Positions 36,619 through 46,285 of a stretch of DNA of 63,125 bases are shown here, in pieces. The notes beneath the pieces are model-generated. The model made no database searches. It was not told the DNA's origin and was given only the letters and a program-made list of their open reading frames with translations. Every line of letters starts with the position of its first letter. Position 1 is the stretch's first letter. Source of the DNA: Deltaproteobacteria bacterium (GTDB lineage Bacteria > Myxococcota_A > Polyangia > Haliangiales > Haliangiaceae). A program made the translations under genes and the position numbers. The stretch is from contig JACCRC010000160.1 in assembly GCA_013813765.1 (NCBI GenBank), positions 1 to 63,125 of the forward strand, written 5' to 3'.

Positions 36619-39405
36619 ATGACGAAGTCGAGTAGTCGCGTCGTCGTCGTCGGCAACGGCATGGTGAGCCACCGCTTCTGCGAGCGGCTCGTGGAGCACG
36701 ATCGCGCCGGGCGCTACCGCCTGGTCGTGTGCGGAGAAGAGCCCCGGCCCGCCTACGACCGCGTGCACTTGACCGAGTACTTCGCGCATGGCTCCGCGGA
36801 TCAGCTCTCGCTGGGGAGCGCCGCCTGGTATGCGGACCACGGGATCGAGCTGCGGGTCGGCACGCGCGTCGCCTCCATCGACCGCGGCCGCCGCGAGGTC
36901 GCGACCAGCGGCGATCAGGTCATCGCATACGACGCGCTCGTGCTCGCAACGGGATCCGCACCGTTCGTACCGGCGATCCCGGGCATCGACAAGCCGGGAG
37001 CGTTCGTCTATCGGACGATCGAGGATCTCGACGCGATCCTGTCGTGGTGCCAGACGGCTCGACGCGCGGCGGTGATCGGCGGCGGGCTGCTCGGTCTCGA
37101 GGCGGCGCGCGCCGTGCTGGACGCCGGGCTCGAGACGCACGTGTTCGAGGTCGCTCCGCGGCTGATGCCGCGCCAGCTCGACACGGTCGGAGCCGCGCTG
37201 CTCGAAACCAGCATTCGCGAGCTCGGCGTGCACGTGCACCTCGGCGCGCAGATCGCGGCGATCGGCGGCGACGGTGTCGTTCGCCGTGTCGAGCTGGTCG
37301 GCCAGGCGCCGATCGAGGTGGACATCGTGATCGTGTCGGCGGGAATCCGCCCGCGCGACGAGCTCGCACGTGCCGCAGGCATCGCGATCGGCGAGCGCGG
37401 CGGCGTGATCGTCGACGACCGGATGTGCACGAACGATCCGGACGTCTTCGCGATCGGCGAGGTCGCGCTGCACGCCGGCACGACCTACGGTCTGGTCGCG
37501 CCCGGTTACGAGATGGCCGAGGTCCTCGCGAAGCGGCTCTCGGGTCACGACGCGGCGTTCACCGGCGCAGACCAGTCCGCGAAGCTGAAGCTGCTCGGAA
37601 CCGAGGTCGCGAGCTTCGGGGATCCGTTCCGCGACGCGGCTTCGACGAAGGCAATCGCGTACGAGGATCAAGTCCGCGGCGTGTACCAGAAGCTGGTGCT
37701 TACCCGCGATGGAGCGCAGCTCGTCGGCGGTATCCTCGTCGGCGACACGTCCGACTACGGCCGGCTGCTACACCTCGCGCGGTCCAGGCAGCCGATGACA
37801 GGCTTACCGATGTTCGGCGCCGCGGGCGGCGCCTGCGCGGAGCTCCCCGACGACGCGCAGGTGTGCTCGTGCAACAACGTCGCCGCCCAGACGATTCGCG
37901 AGCGGATCCGTACCGATTCGCTTGCCACGGTCGCCGAGGTCAAGCTCTGCACGAGAGCCGGTAGCGGCTGCGGCGGGTGCATCCCGATCGTGACCGATCT
38001 GTTGCAGGCCGAGCTCGCTCGCTGCGGCCGTGCGACGAAGCAGCTGCTGTGCGAGCACTTCGCGTTCACGCGGCAGGAGCTGTTCCAGATCGTCGCGGCC
38101 ACGCGTATCCGCACGTTCGAGGAGCTCGTGCGCGACCACGGCAGCGGCCTCGGCTGCGAGGTCTGCAAGCCGACCGTCGCGTCGATCCTCGCGAGCATCC
38201 ACAACGAGCCGATCCTCGACGAGCCGCACCGCCCGCTCCAGGACTCCAACGACAGGTTCCTCGCGAACATCCAGAAGGACGGCACGTACTCGGTGGTGCC
38301 GCGGATCCCCGCTGGAGAGGTCACGCCCGATCAGCTGATCACGATCGGACGCGTGGGCAAGAAGTACGGGCTCTACACCAAGATCACCGGCGGGCAGCGC
38401 ATCGATCTGTTCGGTGCGCGCGTCGAGCAGCTGCCGGAGATCTGGGAGGAGCTCGTCGCTGCCGGGTTCGAGAGCGGCCACGCCTACGGCAAGGCGGTCC
38501 GCACCGTGAAGAGCTGCGTCGGAACGAACTGGTGCCGTTTCGGCGTGCAGGACTCGACGGCGTTCGCGATCCGCATCGAGCACCGCTACAAGGGCATCCG
38601 CTCGCCGCACAAGCTGAAGAGCGCGGTCAGCGGCTGTATCCGCGAGTGCGCGGAGGCCCAGAGCAAGGACTTCGGGCTGATCGCCACCGAGAGCGGCTGG
38701 AACGTCTACGTCTGCGGCAACGGCGGCTCGAAGCCGCGCCACGCGGATCTGTTGACGACCGGCGTCGATGAGGACACCGCGATCCGGTTCCTCGATCGGT
38801 TCCTGATGTTCTACATCCGCACTGCGGATCGCCTGATGCGCACCTCGGTGTGGCTCGACAAGATGGACGGGGGGATCGAGCATCTTCGCGATGTCATCGT
38901 GCGCGACTCGCTCGGCATCGGGGTGGAGCTCGAGCAGCAGATGCAGGGCCTCGTCGATACCTATGCGTGCGAGTGGAAGGGCGTGCTGCAAGATCCTGCG
39001 AAGCGCGCGCTGTTCCGCCCGGATCCCGTCGCGCGTGTCCACCTTCCGATCGTACAGCGGCAATTCGTCCGACTCGCGTCGGTGAGCGAGGTGCCACGAG
39101 ACGGCAGCATTGCCGTCACGTATGGCGACACGCAGATCGCGATCTTCCACGTGAGCGCGCGGAACGAGTGGTACGCGACGCAGAACAGCTGCCCGCACAC
39201 GCAGGCGATGGTGCTCGCGCGGGGCATCGTCGGCGACGCCCACGGGACACCGAAGGTCGCGTGTCCGCTGCACAAGAAGACGTTCGATCTGCGATCCGGT
39301 GACTGCCTGTCGGCCGACGCGCCATCGATCGCGGTGTTCCCGGTCCGGATCGAGGACGGCGGCATCTACGTCGAGCTCCCCCCCGTCGCGGAGCAACGAT
39401 CATGA
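36619..39405 (+). CDS. nirB: Assimilatory nitrite reductase, NirB-NirD fusion
   Basis: 928 residues. Reduces nitrite to ammonium with NAD(P)H in the cytoplasm. Order: FAD/NAD-binding oxidoreductase (V-V-V-V-G-N-G-M near the start, I-G-G-G-L-L-G-L-E-A near 155), two BFD-like [2Fe-2S] regions (CSCNN with CGGC near 415-455; GLGCEVC near 515), the sulfite/nitrite reductase ferredoxin-like and 4Fe-4S/sirohaem domains with C-x5-C near 632-638 and C-x3-C near 673-677, and a C-terminal Rieske domain with CPH and CPLH near 855-882. The small subunit NirD is normally a separate protein; here it is fused. GAAAGAGG precedes ATG 36619, and the stop overlaps the next ATG (ATGA). Confidence 0.95.
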   Translation: MTKSSSRVVVVGNGMVSHRFCERLVEHDRAGRYRLVVCGEEPRPAYDRVHLTEYFAHGSADQLSLGSAAWYADHGIELRVGTRVASIDRGRREVATSGDQVIAYDALVLATGSAPFVPAIPGIDKPGAFVYRTIEDLDAILSWCQTARRAAVIGGGLLGLEAARAVLDAGLETHVFEVAPRLMPRQLDTVGAALLETSIRELGVHVHLGAQIAAIGGDGVVRRVELVGQAPIEVDIVIVSAGIRPRDELARAAGIAIGERGGVIVDDRMCTNDPDVFAIGEVALHAGTTYGLVAPGYEMAEVLAKRLSGHDAAFTGADQSAKLKLLGTEVASFGDPFRDAASTKAIAYEDQVRGVYQKLVLTRDGAQLVGGILVGDTSDYGRLLHLARSRQPMTGLPMFGAAGGACAELPDDAQVCSCNNVAAQTIRERIRTDSLATVAEVKLCTRAGSGCGGCIPIVTDLLQAELARCGRATKQLLCEHFAFTRQELFQIVAATRIRTFEELVRDHGSGLGCEVCKPTVASILASIHNEPILDEPHRPLQDSNDRFLANIQKDGTYSVVPRIPAGEVTPDQLITIGRVGKKYGLYTKITGGQRIDLFGARVEQLPEIWEELVAAGFESGHAYGKAVRTVKSCVGTNWCRFGVQDSTAFAIRIEHRYKGIRSPHKLKSAVSGCIRECAEAQSKDFGLIATESGWNVYVCGNGGSKPRHADLLTTGVDEDTAIRFLDRFLMFYIRTADRLMRTSVWLDKMDGGIEHLRDVIVRDSLGIGVELEQQMQGLVDTYACEWKGVLQDPAKRALFRPDPVARVHLPIVQRQFVRLASVSEVPRDGSIAVTYGDTQIAIFHVSARNEWYATQNSCPHTQAMVLARGIVGDAHGTPKVACPLHKKTFDLRSGDCLSADAPSIAVFPVRIEDGGIYVELPPVAEQRS

Positions 39406-40979
39406 CCACCACCATCACGCGCCTTCCGTTGCTCGATCAGTACCTCCGCGAGCAGCACGAGCTCACCGCCGTCGAGCGCTTCGCTCGCAGTCACGATGCG
39501 CCGAGTGATGCGCGACGCTACCAGGCACTCCTGCCCGCGACGCCACCGGGCGAGGGCCAGCAGTATGCGTTCGAGGTCGATCTCGACGCGTGCTCGGGCT
39601 GCAAGTCGTGCGTGACGGCCTGCCACAACCTCAACGGGCTCGACGAAGGCGAGACCTGGCGCGTGGTCGGGCTGTTGCACGGCGGAAGCGCGGCCGCGGC
39701 GGTCAAGCAGGTCGTGACCTCCGCGTGCCATCACTGTCTCGAGCCGGCGTGCCTGAGTGGATGCCCGGTCGCAGCCTACGAGAAGGATCTCGTCACCGGG
39801 ATCGTCAAGCACCTCGACGACCAGTGCATCGGCTGCCAGTACTGCACGTTCACGTGTCCTTACGAGGTGCCGCAGTACAACGCGCGCCGCGGGATCGTGC
39901 GCAAGTGCGACATGTGCAGCGACCGCCTCGCGGTGGGCGAAGCGCCGGCGTGCGTGCAAGCGTGTCCCACCGAGGCGATCGCGATCACCGTGATCGACAA
40001 GCGGCAAGCGCTCGAGGATGCGCAGGGAGATGCGTTTCTGCCGGGCACACCGTCGCCGGCGATCACGATCCCGACCACGGTGTACAAGACGCAGCACCCG
40101 CCGCCGCGAAATCTATTACCGGCCGAGTTCTTCAGCGTCTCGCCGTCTCACCACCACGCGCCGCTCGTGGTGATGCTCGTGCTCACGCAGCTGTCGGTCG
40201 GTGCGTTCGTCGCCGATGCCGTGATCGGCCGGTCGCTCGCCGCAGAGCTTCGTGCGGCGCTCCAGCCGGCACACGCGCTCGGTGCCCTGGCGGTCGGGCT
40301 CGCGGCGCTGCTGGCGAGCGTGTTCCACCTCGGGCGTCCGCTCTACGCGTTCCGCGCGGTGATCGGTCTCCGGACGTCGTGGATGAGCCGCGAGATCGTC
40401 GCGTTCGGCCTGTTCGCACCGCTGGCCATGGCCTACGCGGCGGCGTCGTTCCTGAACGTCGGTCCCCGCGAGGCACTGGGCTGGACCGTCGCCGCGCTCG
40501 GGACCGTCGGGATCGCGTGCTCGGTGATGATCTATCACGCGACCCGCAAGGCCTGGTGGACCGCGTCGATCACCGGCTTCAAGTTCTTCATGACCGCGGC
40601 GGTGCTCGGCCTCGCCACGTCGACGCTCACGATGTCCGTCGCGGGCGTGGCGCTAAGGGAGCTGTCGCTGCTGGTCGTGATCGCGAGCGCGATCAAGGCC
40701 GTCGGCGAGCTCTCCGTGTTCGTGCACTTGCGCGACCGGCGCTACACCGAGCTCAAGCGCAGCGCGTTGCTGATGACGACCGATCTGCGCAACTGGGCGA
40801 TGATCCGGTTCTGTGCGCTCGGGCTCGGCGGCATCATGCTCCCGCTCACGGCCACGAGTGATCCATCGCTCGAGATCGCGATCGCGAGCCTCGCGCTGCT
40901 CGTGATCGGGGAGCTGTGCGAGCGAGTCATGTTCTTCGCGGCGGCCAGCTCGCCCGGGATGCCGAAGGGACTGCGCTGA
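39402..40979 (+). CDS. Ferredoxin-membrane anchor fusion (DmsB-DmsC-like)
   Basis: 525 residues. The first 215 carry Cys groups for four [4Fe-4S] clusters in DmsB order: [35 protein letters not shown] and CDMC with CVQAC. A Pro-rich linker leads to eight or so membrane helices (about 245-515) with the H-L-G-R-P segment of DmsC-type quinol-oxidising anchors. In DMSO reductase these are two proteins; here one chain would carry electrons from membrane quinol to a cytoplasmic molybdoenzyme. Start overlaps the nirB stop and the stop overlaps the start of the nitrate reductase, so it is almost certainly an electron-transfer partner of that enzyme. Confidence 0.88.
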   Translation: MTTTITRLPLLDQYLREQHELTAVERFARSHDAPSDARRYQALLPATPPGEGQQYAFEVDLDACSGCKSCVTACHNLNGLDEGETWRVVGLLHGGSAAAAVKQVVTSACHHCLEPACLSGCPVAAYEKDLVTGIVKHLDDQCIGCQYCTFTCPYEVPQYNARRGIVRKCDMCSDRLAVGEAPACVQACPTEAIAITVIDKRQALEDAQGDAFLPGTPSPAITIPTTVYKTQHPPPRNLLPAEFFSVSPSHHHAPLVVMLVLTQLSVGAFVADAVIGRSLAAELRAALQPAHALGALAVGLAALLASVFHLGRPLYAFRAVIGLRTSWMSREIVAFGLFAPLAMAYAAASFLNVGPREALGWTVAALGTVGIACSVMIYHATRKAWWTASITGFKFFMTAAVLGLATSTLTMSVAGVALRELSLLVVIASAIKAVGELSVFVHLRDRRYTELKRSALLMTTDLRNWAMIRFCALGLGGIMLPLTATSDPSLEIAIASLALLVIGELCERVMFFAAASSPGMPKGLR

Positions 40980-43222
40980 TGTCGCTCGCCGATCTCAAGC
41001 GACGGATCGGAGAGCTCGTGCACCAGCGTGATGGCGCGCTGACCCGCGATCTCGAGCGCGAGCCCGGCAAGTTCGGTCTCGGCCAGGTGCCGCGCCGCCT
41101 GCTGCCGGATGCGGTGACAAGCGTGATCTGCGGGTTCTGCTCCACCGGATGCTCGCTTGATGTTCACGTGCGAAACGGCAAGGCGGTCAACCTCTCGCCG
41201 ACCGCGGACCATTCGGTCAACTTCGGGACCGCATGCCCGAAAGGCTGGGAAGCACTCGTGCCACTTTGCGCGCCGGACCGGGCGACGACACCGCTGCTCC
41301 GTAGCGCTGGCGGCAACCTCGAGCCGGTGGCGTGGGACACCGCGATCGAGACATTCGTCTCGCGCTTCAAGGCGATCAAGCGCAAGTACGGCGACGAGGC
41401 GATGGCGTTCCTCGGAACCGGTCAGATGCCCACCGAGGAGCTCGCGCTACTCGGCGCGCTCGCCAAGTTCGGCATGGGCATGGTGCACGGTGACGGCAAC
41501 ACGCGGCAGTGCATGGCGACCGCAGTGGTCGCGTACAAGCAGTCGTTCGGGTTCGACGCCCCGCCCTACACCTACGCGGACTTCGAGGAGTCGGACGTCC
41601 TCGTGTTCGTCGGCGCGAACCCGTGCGTCGCGCATCCGATCATGTGGGGCCGCGTCGGCAAGAACCCGCACGATCCCGCGATCGTCGTCGTCGATCCGCG
41701 CCGGACCGAGACCGCGATGGCGGCGACCGATCACCTCGCGCTGCGCCCGAAGTCAGATCTGAGCCTGTGCTACGGCGTCGCGAGCTTGCTCGTGCAACGC
41801 GGATGGATCGATCGGCCATTCATCGACGCGCACACCACCGGGTTCGAGCAGTTCGCCGCGCACGTCGCCCCGTTCACGCTCGACCGCGTGGCGGAAGTGA
41901 CCGGGCTCGCACCCGAAGCGATCGAGCGATTCGCCGAGCAGATCCACCGAGGCAAGCGCGTGTCGTTCTGGTGGACGATGGGTGTCAACCAGAGTCACGA
42001 GGGCGTGCGGCTCGCTCAGGCGTTGATCAACCTCGCGCTCATGACCGGCAACATCGGCCGCCCCGGAACGGGTGCGAACTCGATCACCGGCCAGTGCAAC
42101 GCGATGGGGTCGCGCTTGTTCGCGAACACCACGAGCCTCCTCGGTGGCCACGACTTCACGCGCGCGGATCATCGCGAGAAGGTCGCGAGCCAGCTCGGCA
42201 TCGCGCCCGCCCGCATCCCGGCGAAGAATAGCCTCGCGTACGATCAGATCCTCGAAGGCATCGTGCGCGGAAAGATCCACGGGCTCTGGATCGTCGCGAC
42301 CAACTCCGCACACTCGTGGATCAACCAGGCCGACGTGCACGACATTCTCGGCCGGCTCGACTTTCTCGTCGTCCAGGACATGTACTCGACGACCGAGACC
42401 GCGCAGCACGCCCACCTCGTCCTGCCCGCCGCGGGCTGGGGAGAGAAGGACGGCACGTTCATCAACTCCGAGCGGCGGATCGGCCTGATCAAGCGCGTCG
42501 CACCGGCGCCCGGCCAGGCGCTGGCCGACTTCTACATCTTCAAGTTGATCGCCGAGGCGTGGGGTTGCGGCGAGATGTTTCGCCCGTGGTCGTCGCCCGA
42601 GGAGGTGTTCCGGATCCTCGCGTCGCTCACGCGAGGTCAGCCCTGCGACATCACCGGGCTGCTTGGCTACGACGACCTCGAGGCGCTGCGCGGCGTGCAA
42701 TGGCCGGTGCCGGAAGGCACCACGGTGGCCGCGCGTAGCGAGCGGCGGCTGTTCGAGGACGGCAGGTTCTTCCATCCCGACGGCAGGGCGCGGTTCGTGT
42801 TCGGCGACCCGCAACGTGTCCCCGAGGTGACCGACGCGAAGTTTCCGTTCACGTTGCTCACGGGCCGCGGCAGCTCGAGCCAGTGGCACACGCTCACGCG
42901 CACCGGCAAGTCAGCGGTCCTCGACAAGCTCGGCGCGCGAGAGCCGTACGTCGAGATCAACCCGGTCGATGCAGCCGCGCTCCGCATCGCGCCCGGACAA
43001 CGCGTCGTCGTCGAGTCGCGGCGCGGCCGGATGACAGCGCGTGCGTTCGTCACGCACAGCATCCAGCCCACGCAGGTCTTCGTGCCGATGCACTACGCAC
43101 GCACGAACCAGTTGACGTTCCCGGCGTTCGACCCCGAGTCGCGCCAGCCCGCCTACAAGGCATGTGCAGTCGACGTACGACCGCTGCGCGACGGCGAGCG
43201 CGCTGAAGACATCGACGCATGA
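40979..43222 (+). CDS. Molybdenum nitrate reductase catalytic subunit, NasA/NarB-like
   Basis: 747 residues from ATG 40979, which shares its A with the preceding TGA. An N-terminal [4Fe-4S] site uses Cys51, 54, 58 and 86 (CGFCSTGC and ACPKG). The molybdenum-ligand Cys is expected in N-T-R-Q-C-M-A-T-A near residue 178, as in the cytoplasmic assimilatory and Nap nitrate reductases. The bis-MGD-binding C-terminal domain has [12 protein letters not shown] and the closing P-x-x-K-x-C-A-V. No twin-arginine signal is present, so it stays in the cytoplasm. It lacks the C-terminal [2Fe-2S] extension of Klebsiella NasA, in line with electrons coming from the membrane fusion protein. Confidence 0.9.
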   Translation: MSLADLKRRIGELVHQRDGALTRDLEREPGKFGLGQVPRRLLPDAVTSVICGFCSTGCSLDVHVRNGKAVNLSPTADHSVNFGTACPKGWEALVPLCAPDRATTPLLRSAGGNLEPVAWDTAIETFVSRFKAIKRKYGDEAMAFLGTGQMPTEELALLGALAKFGMGMVHGDGNTRQCMATAVVAYKQSFGFDAPPYTYADFEESDVLVFVGANPCVAHPIMWGRVGKNPHDPAIVVVDPRRTETAMAATDHLALRPKSDLSLCYGVASLLVQRGWIDRPFIDAHTTGFEQFAAHVAPFTLDRVAEVTGLAPEAIERFAEQIHRGKRVSFWWTMGVNQSHEGVRLAQALINLALMTGNIGRPGTGANSITGQCNAMGSRLFANTTSLLGGHDFTRADHREKVASQLGIAPARIPAKNSLAYDQILEGIVRGKIHGLWIVATNSAHSWINQADVHDILGRLDFLVVQDMYSTTETAQHAHLVLPAAGWGEKDGTFINSERRIGLIKRVAPAPGQALADFYIFKLIAEAWGCGEMFRPWSSPEEVFRILASLTRGQPCDITGLLGYDDLEALRGVQWPVPEGTTVAARSERRLFEDGRFFHPDGRARFVFGDPQRVPEVTDAKFPFTLLTGRGSSSQWHTLTRTGKSAVLDKLGAREPYVEINPVDAAALRIAPGQRVVVESRRGRMTARAFVTHSIQPTQVFVPMHYARTNQLTFPAFDPESRQPAYKACAVDVRPLRDGERAEDIDA

Positions 43223-43230
43223 CGACGAGC

Positions 43231-43609
43231 TCAGTTGCCGATGTATGCGAGGCCAAGCCCGAACACGAGGCTGGTCTCGTAGGGCGCGTCTGGCAGATCC
43301 ATCACCGGCAGCTCGTCGGGAACCTTGCCGCGCTGCACGCGAAAGAACATGGTCGCGCAGGCCGAGTCGACCGCCGATACCGATCCACTTCACCGCGTCG
43401 GGCTCCCACTCCGCGCGGCCGGCCTCGAGCACGCCACCGACCCGACCCGACCAGATCGCGAGCGTCAAGGCAGCGCCGACGTGACCACCCGACCTCACAC
43501 TACTGGTCTCGCTGGCGGCGACGAAGGCCGCGCCAAGCTCGACGGTCTCGGCACGCGCGCTGGCGGACGTCATCACGAGAGCGGTGGCCGCGACCATGGT
43601 CCGGATCAT
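43231..43609 (-). pseudogene. Frameshifted small exported protein gene
   Basis: ATG 43609 starts a signal peptide (M-I-R-T-M-V-A-A-T-A to SARA) followed by strands such as V-E-L-G-A-A-F-V-A-A and A-L-T-L-A-I-W. After K-W-I-G-I-G (near 43375) the frame becomes Arg-rich and unprotein-like, while the next frame continues well: V-D-S-A-C-A-T-M-F-F-R-V, then Y-E-T-S-L-V-F-G-L-G-L-A-Y-I-G-N and TGA at 43231-43233. The interval of 379 bases is 126 codons plus one, so a single extra base (or two lost) explains it. The intact product would be about 125 residues, probably beta-rich and exported. A sequencing error cannot be excluded. Confidence 0.6.
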
Positions 43610-43977
43610 GTGGTCCGACCTTCTCGCCTTCCGGGCCGGAATCCTTCTACTCGTGATCGTCGCGTCGCCGACCTTTCCGCCAGAGCCGGCAGAACCCCGC
43701 GGCCACGACATCGGCATCATCGCCGGCGTCGGCATGGACTTCGGCTCGATCGACTAGTACTCGCCGCGGACGACGAGCACGTCGAACGGCTTCGTCGCGG
43801 TGCCGGCGGTCACGTCGACGTACGACATCAGCTTGTCGGTGCCGTCGGGCAACACGCCGCGCAGGAAGCAGTAGTCGAGCAGTTGTAGCCGGCCTGGGGA
43901 ACGAGCTCGGCTATCAAGCACGGGCGCGCAGCGCGATCACGACTTCGGCGTCATGAGGCTCTCGAAGAAGCGCGCGG
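43610..43977. other. Degenerate stretch between the nitrate operon and the FHA activator
   Basis: No intact gene. Plus strand: ATG 43608 opens a 49-codon frame with a signal-like hydrophobic stretch (I-L-L-L-V-I-V-A-S-P) and H-D-I-G-I-I-A-G-V-G-M-D-F-G, then TAG 43755-43757; it may be the 5' scrap of another exported barrel protein. Minus strand: the fragment listed at 43754. The pattern is of several truncated exported-protein genes lying on top of one another. No terminator or promoter was recognisable. Confidence 0.4.
43754..43889 (-). pseudogene. C-terminal fragment of an unidentified protein gene
   Basis: On the minus strand a protein-like frame runs L-L-D-Y-C-F-L-R-G, then L-P-D-G-T-D-K-L-M-S-Y-V-D-V and K-P-F-D-V-L-V-V-R-G-E-Y before TAG at 43754-43756. 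Nothing upstream in this frame looks like the rest of a protein; the neighbouring frame offers V-P-Q-A-G-Y-N-C directly before it, so a further frameshift may be present. Product unknown. Confidence 0.3.
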
Positions 43978-45462
43978 CTATTCGGAGTCGCCGCCCTTGA
44001 GGCTGTGCCGCTTCAAGAGCTCGCGCAGGTGGTAACGAGTGAGGCCGGCTTCCTGCGCGGAGCGCGTGATGTTGCCGTCGTTGCGGATCATCAGGGCACC
44101 GAGGTACGCGACCTCGAACGCATCGACGACGGTCTGTTTCGCCTGCTTGAAGCCGAGGCCGGCCTTGAGCAGTGCAGCGTCGAAGATCGCCGGCCCGCTC
44201 TGGATCGGTAGATCCACACCGGCGAGCTGTGCAGCGGCGCGCTGCGCGGCCTGCGCCCCCGCCTGCGCGAGGTCGTGGCTGACCATCAGCGACGGCCCCA
44301 TCTCGCGGCCAAACACGAGGTCCGCACGTGTGATCACCGGGCCATCGGACAGTGCGGCGGCACGCTCGACGACGTTGCGCATCTCGCGAACGTTGCCGGC
44401 CCACGTGTGGTTCATCATCGCGGCCATCGCATCCTGCGACCACGACATCGTCATGCCGCGGCGCGACGCGACCTCGCGGAGGAAGTGATTCGCGAGGCCC
44501 GGGATGTCCTCGCGGCGCTCGCGCATCGGCGGCAGCTCGACGTGGACCACAGAGAGCCGGAAGTACAGATCCTCGCGGAACGTGCCCTTGTTGACCTCTT
44601 CGCGGAGGTCGCGATTCGTGGCCGCGAGCACGCGGACGTCGACCTTGTGCGTGCGATCGCCGCCCACGCGCTTGATCTCGCGCTGCTCGAGCACGCGCAG
44701 CAGCTTGGGCTGCAGCGTGATGTCGAGCTCGCCGATCTCGTCGAGGAAGATCGTGCCGCCGTTCGCCTGCGTGAAGCAGCCGTCGTGCTGCGCGTGCGCG
44801 CCGGTGAACGAACCCTTCTCGTGACCGAACAGCGTGGACTCGATCAGCTCGCGCGGGATCGAGCCGCAATCGAGCACGACGAACGGCTTGGACTTGCGGC
44901 CCGACGCGTTGTGAAGTGCGCGCGCGACCATCTCCTTGCCCGTGCCGGTCTCGCCGGTGATGAGGCAGGTGAGCTCGCTGGGCGCGACCTTCTCGAGGTG
45001 CGCGAAGATCTCGCGCATCGCCGGGGACGCGCCGAGCATCGCGTCGAAGCGGTCCTTCTTGGACAGCTCGATCTCGACGATATCTTGAAGGGTCTGGAAC
45101 TGGATGTTCGTGTGACCGATCCGGAAGATCGTGCCCGGCTTGAGGAACACCTCGCGGATCCGCAGATCGCCGACGAAGATGCCGTTGCGCGAGTTCAGAT
45201 CGCGGAGACGATAGCCGTCGTCGCGTGCACTGACCTCGAAGTGCGATCCGGAGACTGCTTTGTCCTGGACGACGAGGTCACTGATGATGCTGCGGCCGCC
45301 GGTGACGCGGGGCTTCGCGATCTCGATCTCGCGGCCCTGATCCGGGCCGTTCGTGACGACAAGCTTGCCCTTCTTCAGGCGGCGGACCGTGGCCCACTCG
45401 CCCTCGAAGAGGGTTGTCAGGCCGGTGCCCGATTCGAATGCGGTGCCGTCTCCCTCTTCCAT
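43978..45462 (-). CDS. FHA domain-containing sigma54-dependent activator
   Basis: 494 residues. An N-terminal FHA domain (about 35-130) has G-R-S-I-I-S-D-L and S-G-S-H-F-E-V, the phosphothreonine-binding signature, in place of the receiver found in NtrC. The AAA+ domain (about 140-375) has Walker A GETGTGKE, the sigma54-contacting loop GSFTGA, Walker B F-L-D-E-I-G-E and the arginine-finger region [10 protein letters not shown] linker and a Fis-type helix-turn-helix close the protein (about 450-490). Such FHA activators are a myxobacterial speciality and are usually switched by Ser/Thr kinases. The gene follows the rhomboid-like gene after 16 bases on the same strand. Confidence 0.93.
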   Translation of the reverse strand: MEEGDGTAFESGTGLTTLFEGEWATVRRLKKGKLVVTNGPDQGREIEIAKPRVTGGRSIISDLVVQDKAVSGSHFEVSARDDGYRLRDLNSRNGIFVGDLRIREVFLKPGTIFRIGHTNIQFQTLQDIVEIELSKKDRFDAMLGASPAMREIFAHLEKVAPSELTCLITGETGTGKEMVARALHNASGRKSKPFVVLDCGSIPRELIESTLFGHEKGSFTGAHAQHDGCFTQANGGTIFLDEIGELDITLQPKLLRVLEQREIKRVGGDRTHKVDVRVLAATNRDLREEVNKGTFREDLYFRLSVVHVELPPMRERREDIPGLANHFLREVASRRGMTMSWSQDAMAAMMNHTWAGNVREMRNVVERAAALSDGPVITRADLVFGREMGPSLMVSHDLAQAGAQAAQRAAAQLAGVDLPIQSGPAIFDAALLKAGLGFKQAKQTVVDAFEVAYLGALMIRNDGNITRSAQEAGLTRYHLRELLKRHSLKGGDSE

Positions 45463-45478
45463 CGGGAGGACCGTATCA

Positions 45479-46207
45479 CTAGTTCAGCCACTTCTGCTCG
45501 TCGCGCTTCGGCTTCGAGGTGCCCGCTTGACCGCCCTGCAGCACGGTGAGCTTTCGCTTCGCGCGGGCGATCTTCCAGCGCTTCAGGAGGAGGCCTGGGC
45601 TCCACTTCTTCGAGACCATGATCGCGGCCGTCACCATCGCGGCGGCGAGAGCGGCGCCCTGGTACCAGTCCTTCTGGAGCACCGTCGACAGCGTCAGAAA
45701 CGCGAGGAAACCGATCATCATCTGCCGGCCCGTCATGGGCAGCACCCCGAAGATCTGCACGGGCTGACGCGCGTAGATGATTCCGTACGCGACCATCGTC
45801 GCCCACACGAACGGGCTGAGGCTGAGGATTGGCGCATCGACGCCGGCGAGCTGGCCGACACCGATCCCCACGAGCACACCGATGATCGAGGTCGCCGCCA
45901 CGAACCGATAGAATCGAGCCGTGCCCCAGAACCGCTCGAGCGTGGGGACGAACAGGAACATCATGAAGCCGTGCAGCAGGAGCTGGAAGAAGCTCGGCTG
46001 GAGGAACGACGTCGTCAGGATCGTCCACACGCGCCCATGCTCGAACACCTGCGACGGACTCGCGACGACGTACGTCTGGAGATCCGCCTTCATGGCGGGC
46101 TCCAGCATCATGTAGACGAGCGAGAGGCCGACTTCGAGCGCCAGGATCGTCAGCGCTCCCTTGGTGATCCCGAGGCGGCGGAACTCGAACCGTGGGCGCT
46201 GGCTCAC
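45479..46207 (-). CDS. Rhomboid-like membrane protein, probably non-catalytic
   Basis: 242 residues with about six membrane segments between residues 18 and 195. Overall layout and the H-G-F-M-M-F element in the second helix (preceded by F-F-Q-L-L-L) resemble rhomboid-family proteins, where an N-x-x-x-L-L-H-x-x-x-N type helix is usual. The catalytic motifs fail: the Gly-x-Ser-Gly loop is replaced by S-L-S-P-F, and no His appears in the following helix where W-Y-Q-G-A-A is found. It is therefore likely a pseudoprotease. The basic tail (Lys/Arg-rich, ending K-W-L-N) is cytoplasmic. It starts with GTG and lies between a lipoprotein gene and the FHA activator, all on the minus strand. Confidence 0.65.
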   Translation of the reverse strand: MSQRPRFEFRRLGITKGALTILALEVGLSLVYMMLEPAMKADLQTYVVASPSQVFEHGRVWTILTTSFLQPSFFQLLLHGFMMFLFVPTLERFWGTARFYRFVAATSIIGVLVGIGVGQLAGVDAPILSLSPFVWATMVAYGIIYARQPVQIFGVLPMTGRQMMIGFLAFLTLSTVLQKDWYQGAALAAAMVTAAIMVSKKWSPGLLLKRWKIARAKRKLTVLQGGQAGTSKPKRDEQKWLN

Positions 46208-46241
46208 GAGGAGACCTTAGCATGCGCCCCGAAACGACGAA

Positions 46242-46259
46242 CGCCCGCCGAAGCGGGCG
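46242..46259 (-). terminator. GC hairpin with UUCG loop
   Basis: On the minus strand CGCCCGC-TTCG-GCGGGCG forms a perfect seven-pair stem with a C(UUCG)G tetraloop, an especially stable fold. It begins 27 bases after the stop of the lipoprotein gene at 46286 and ends before the next start at 46207. No run of T follows, so it may act as a weak or Rho-assisted terminator or as an mRNA end-protecting structure. Confidence 0.45.
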
Positions 46260-46285
46260 CACGACGTACTACGTGAGACGGTCCG

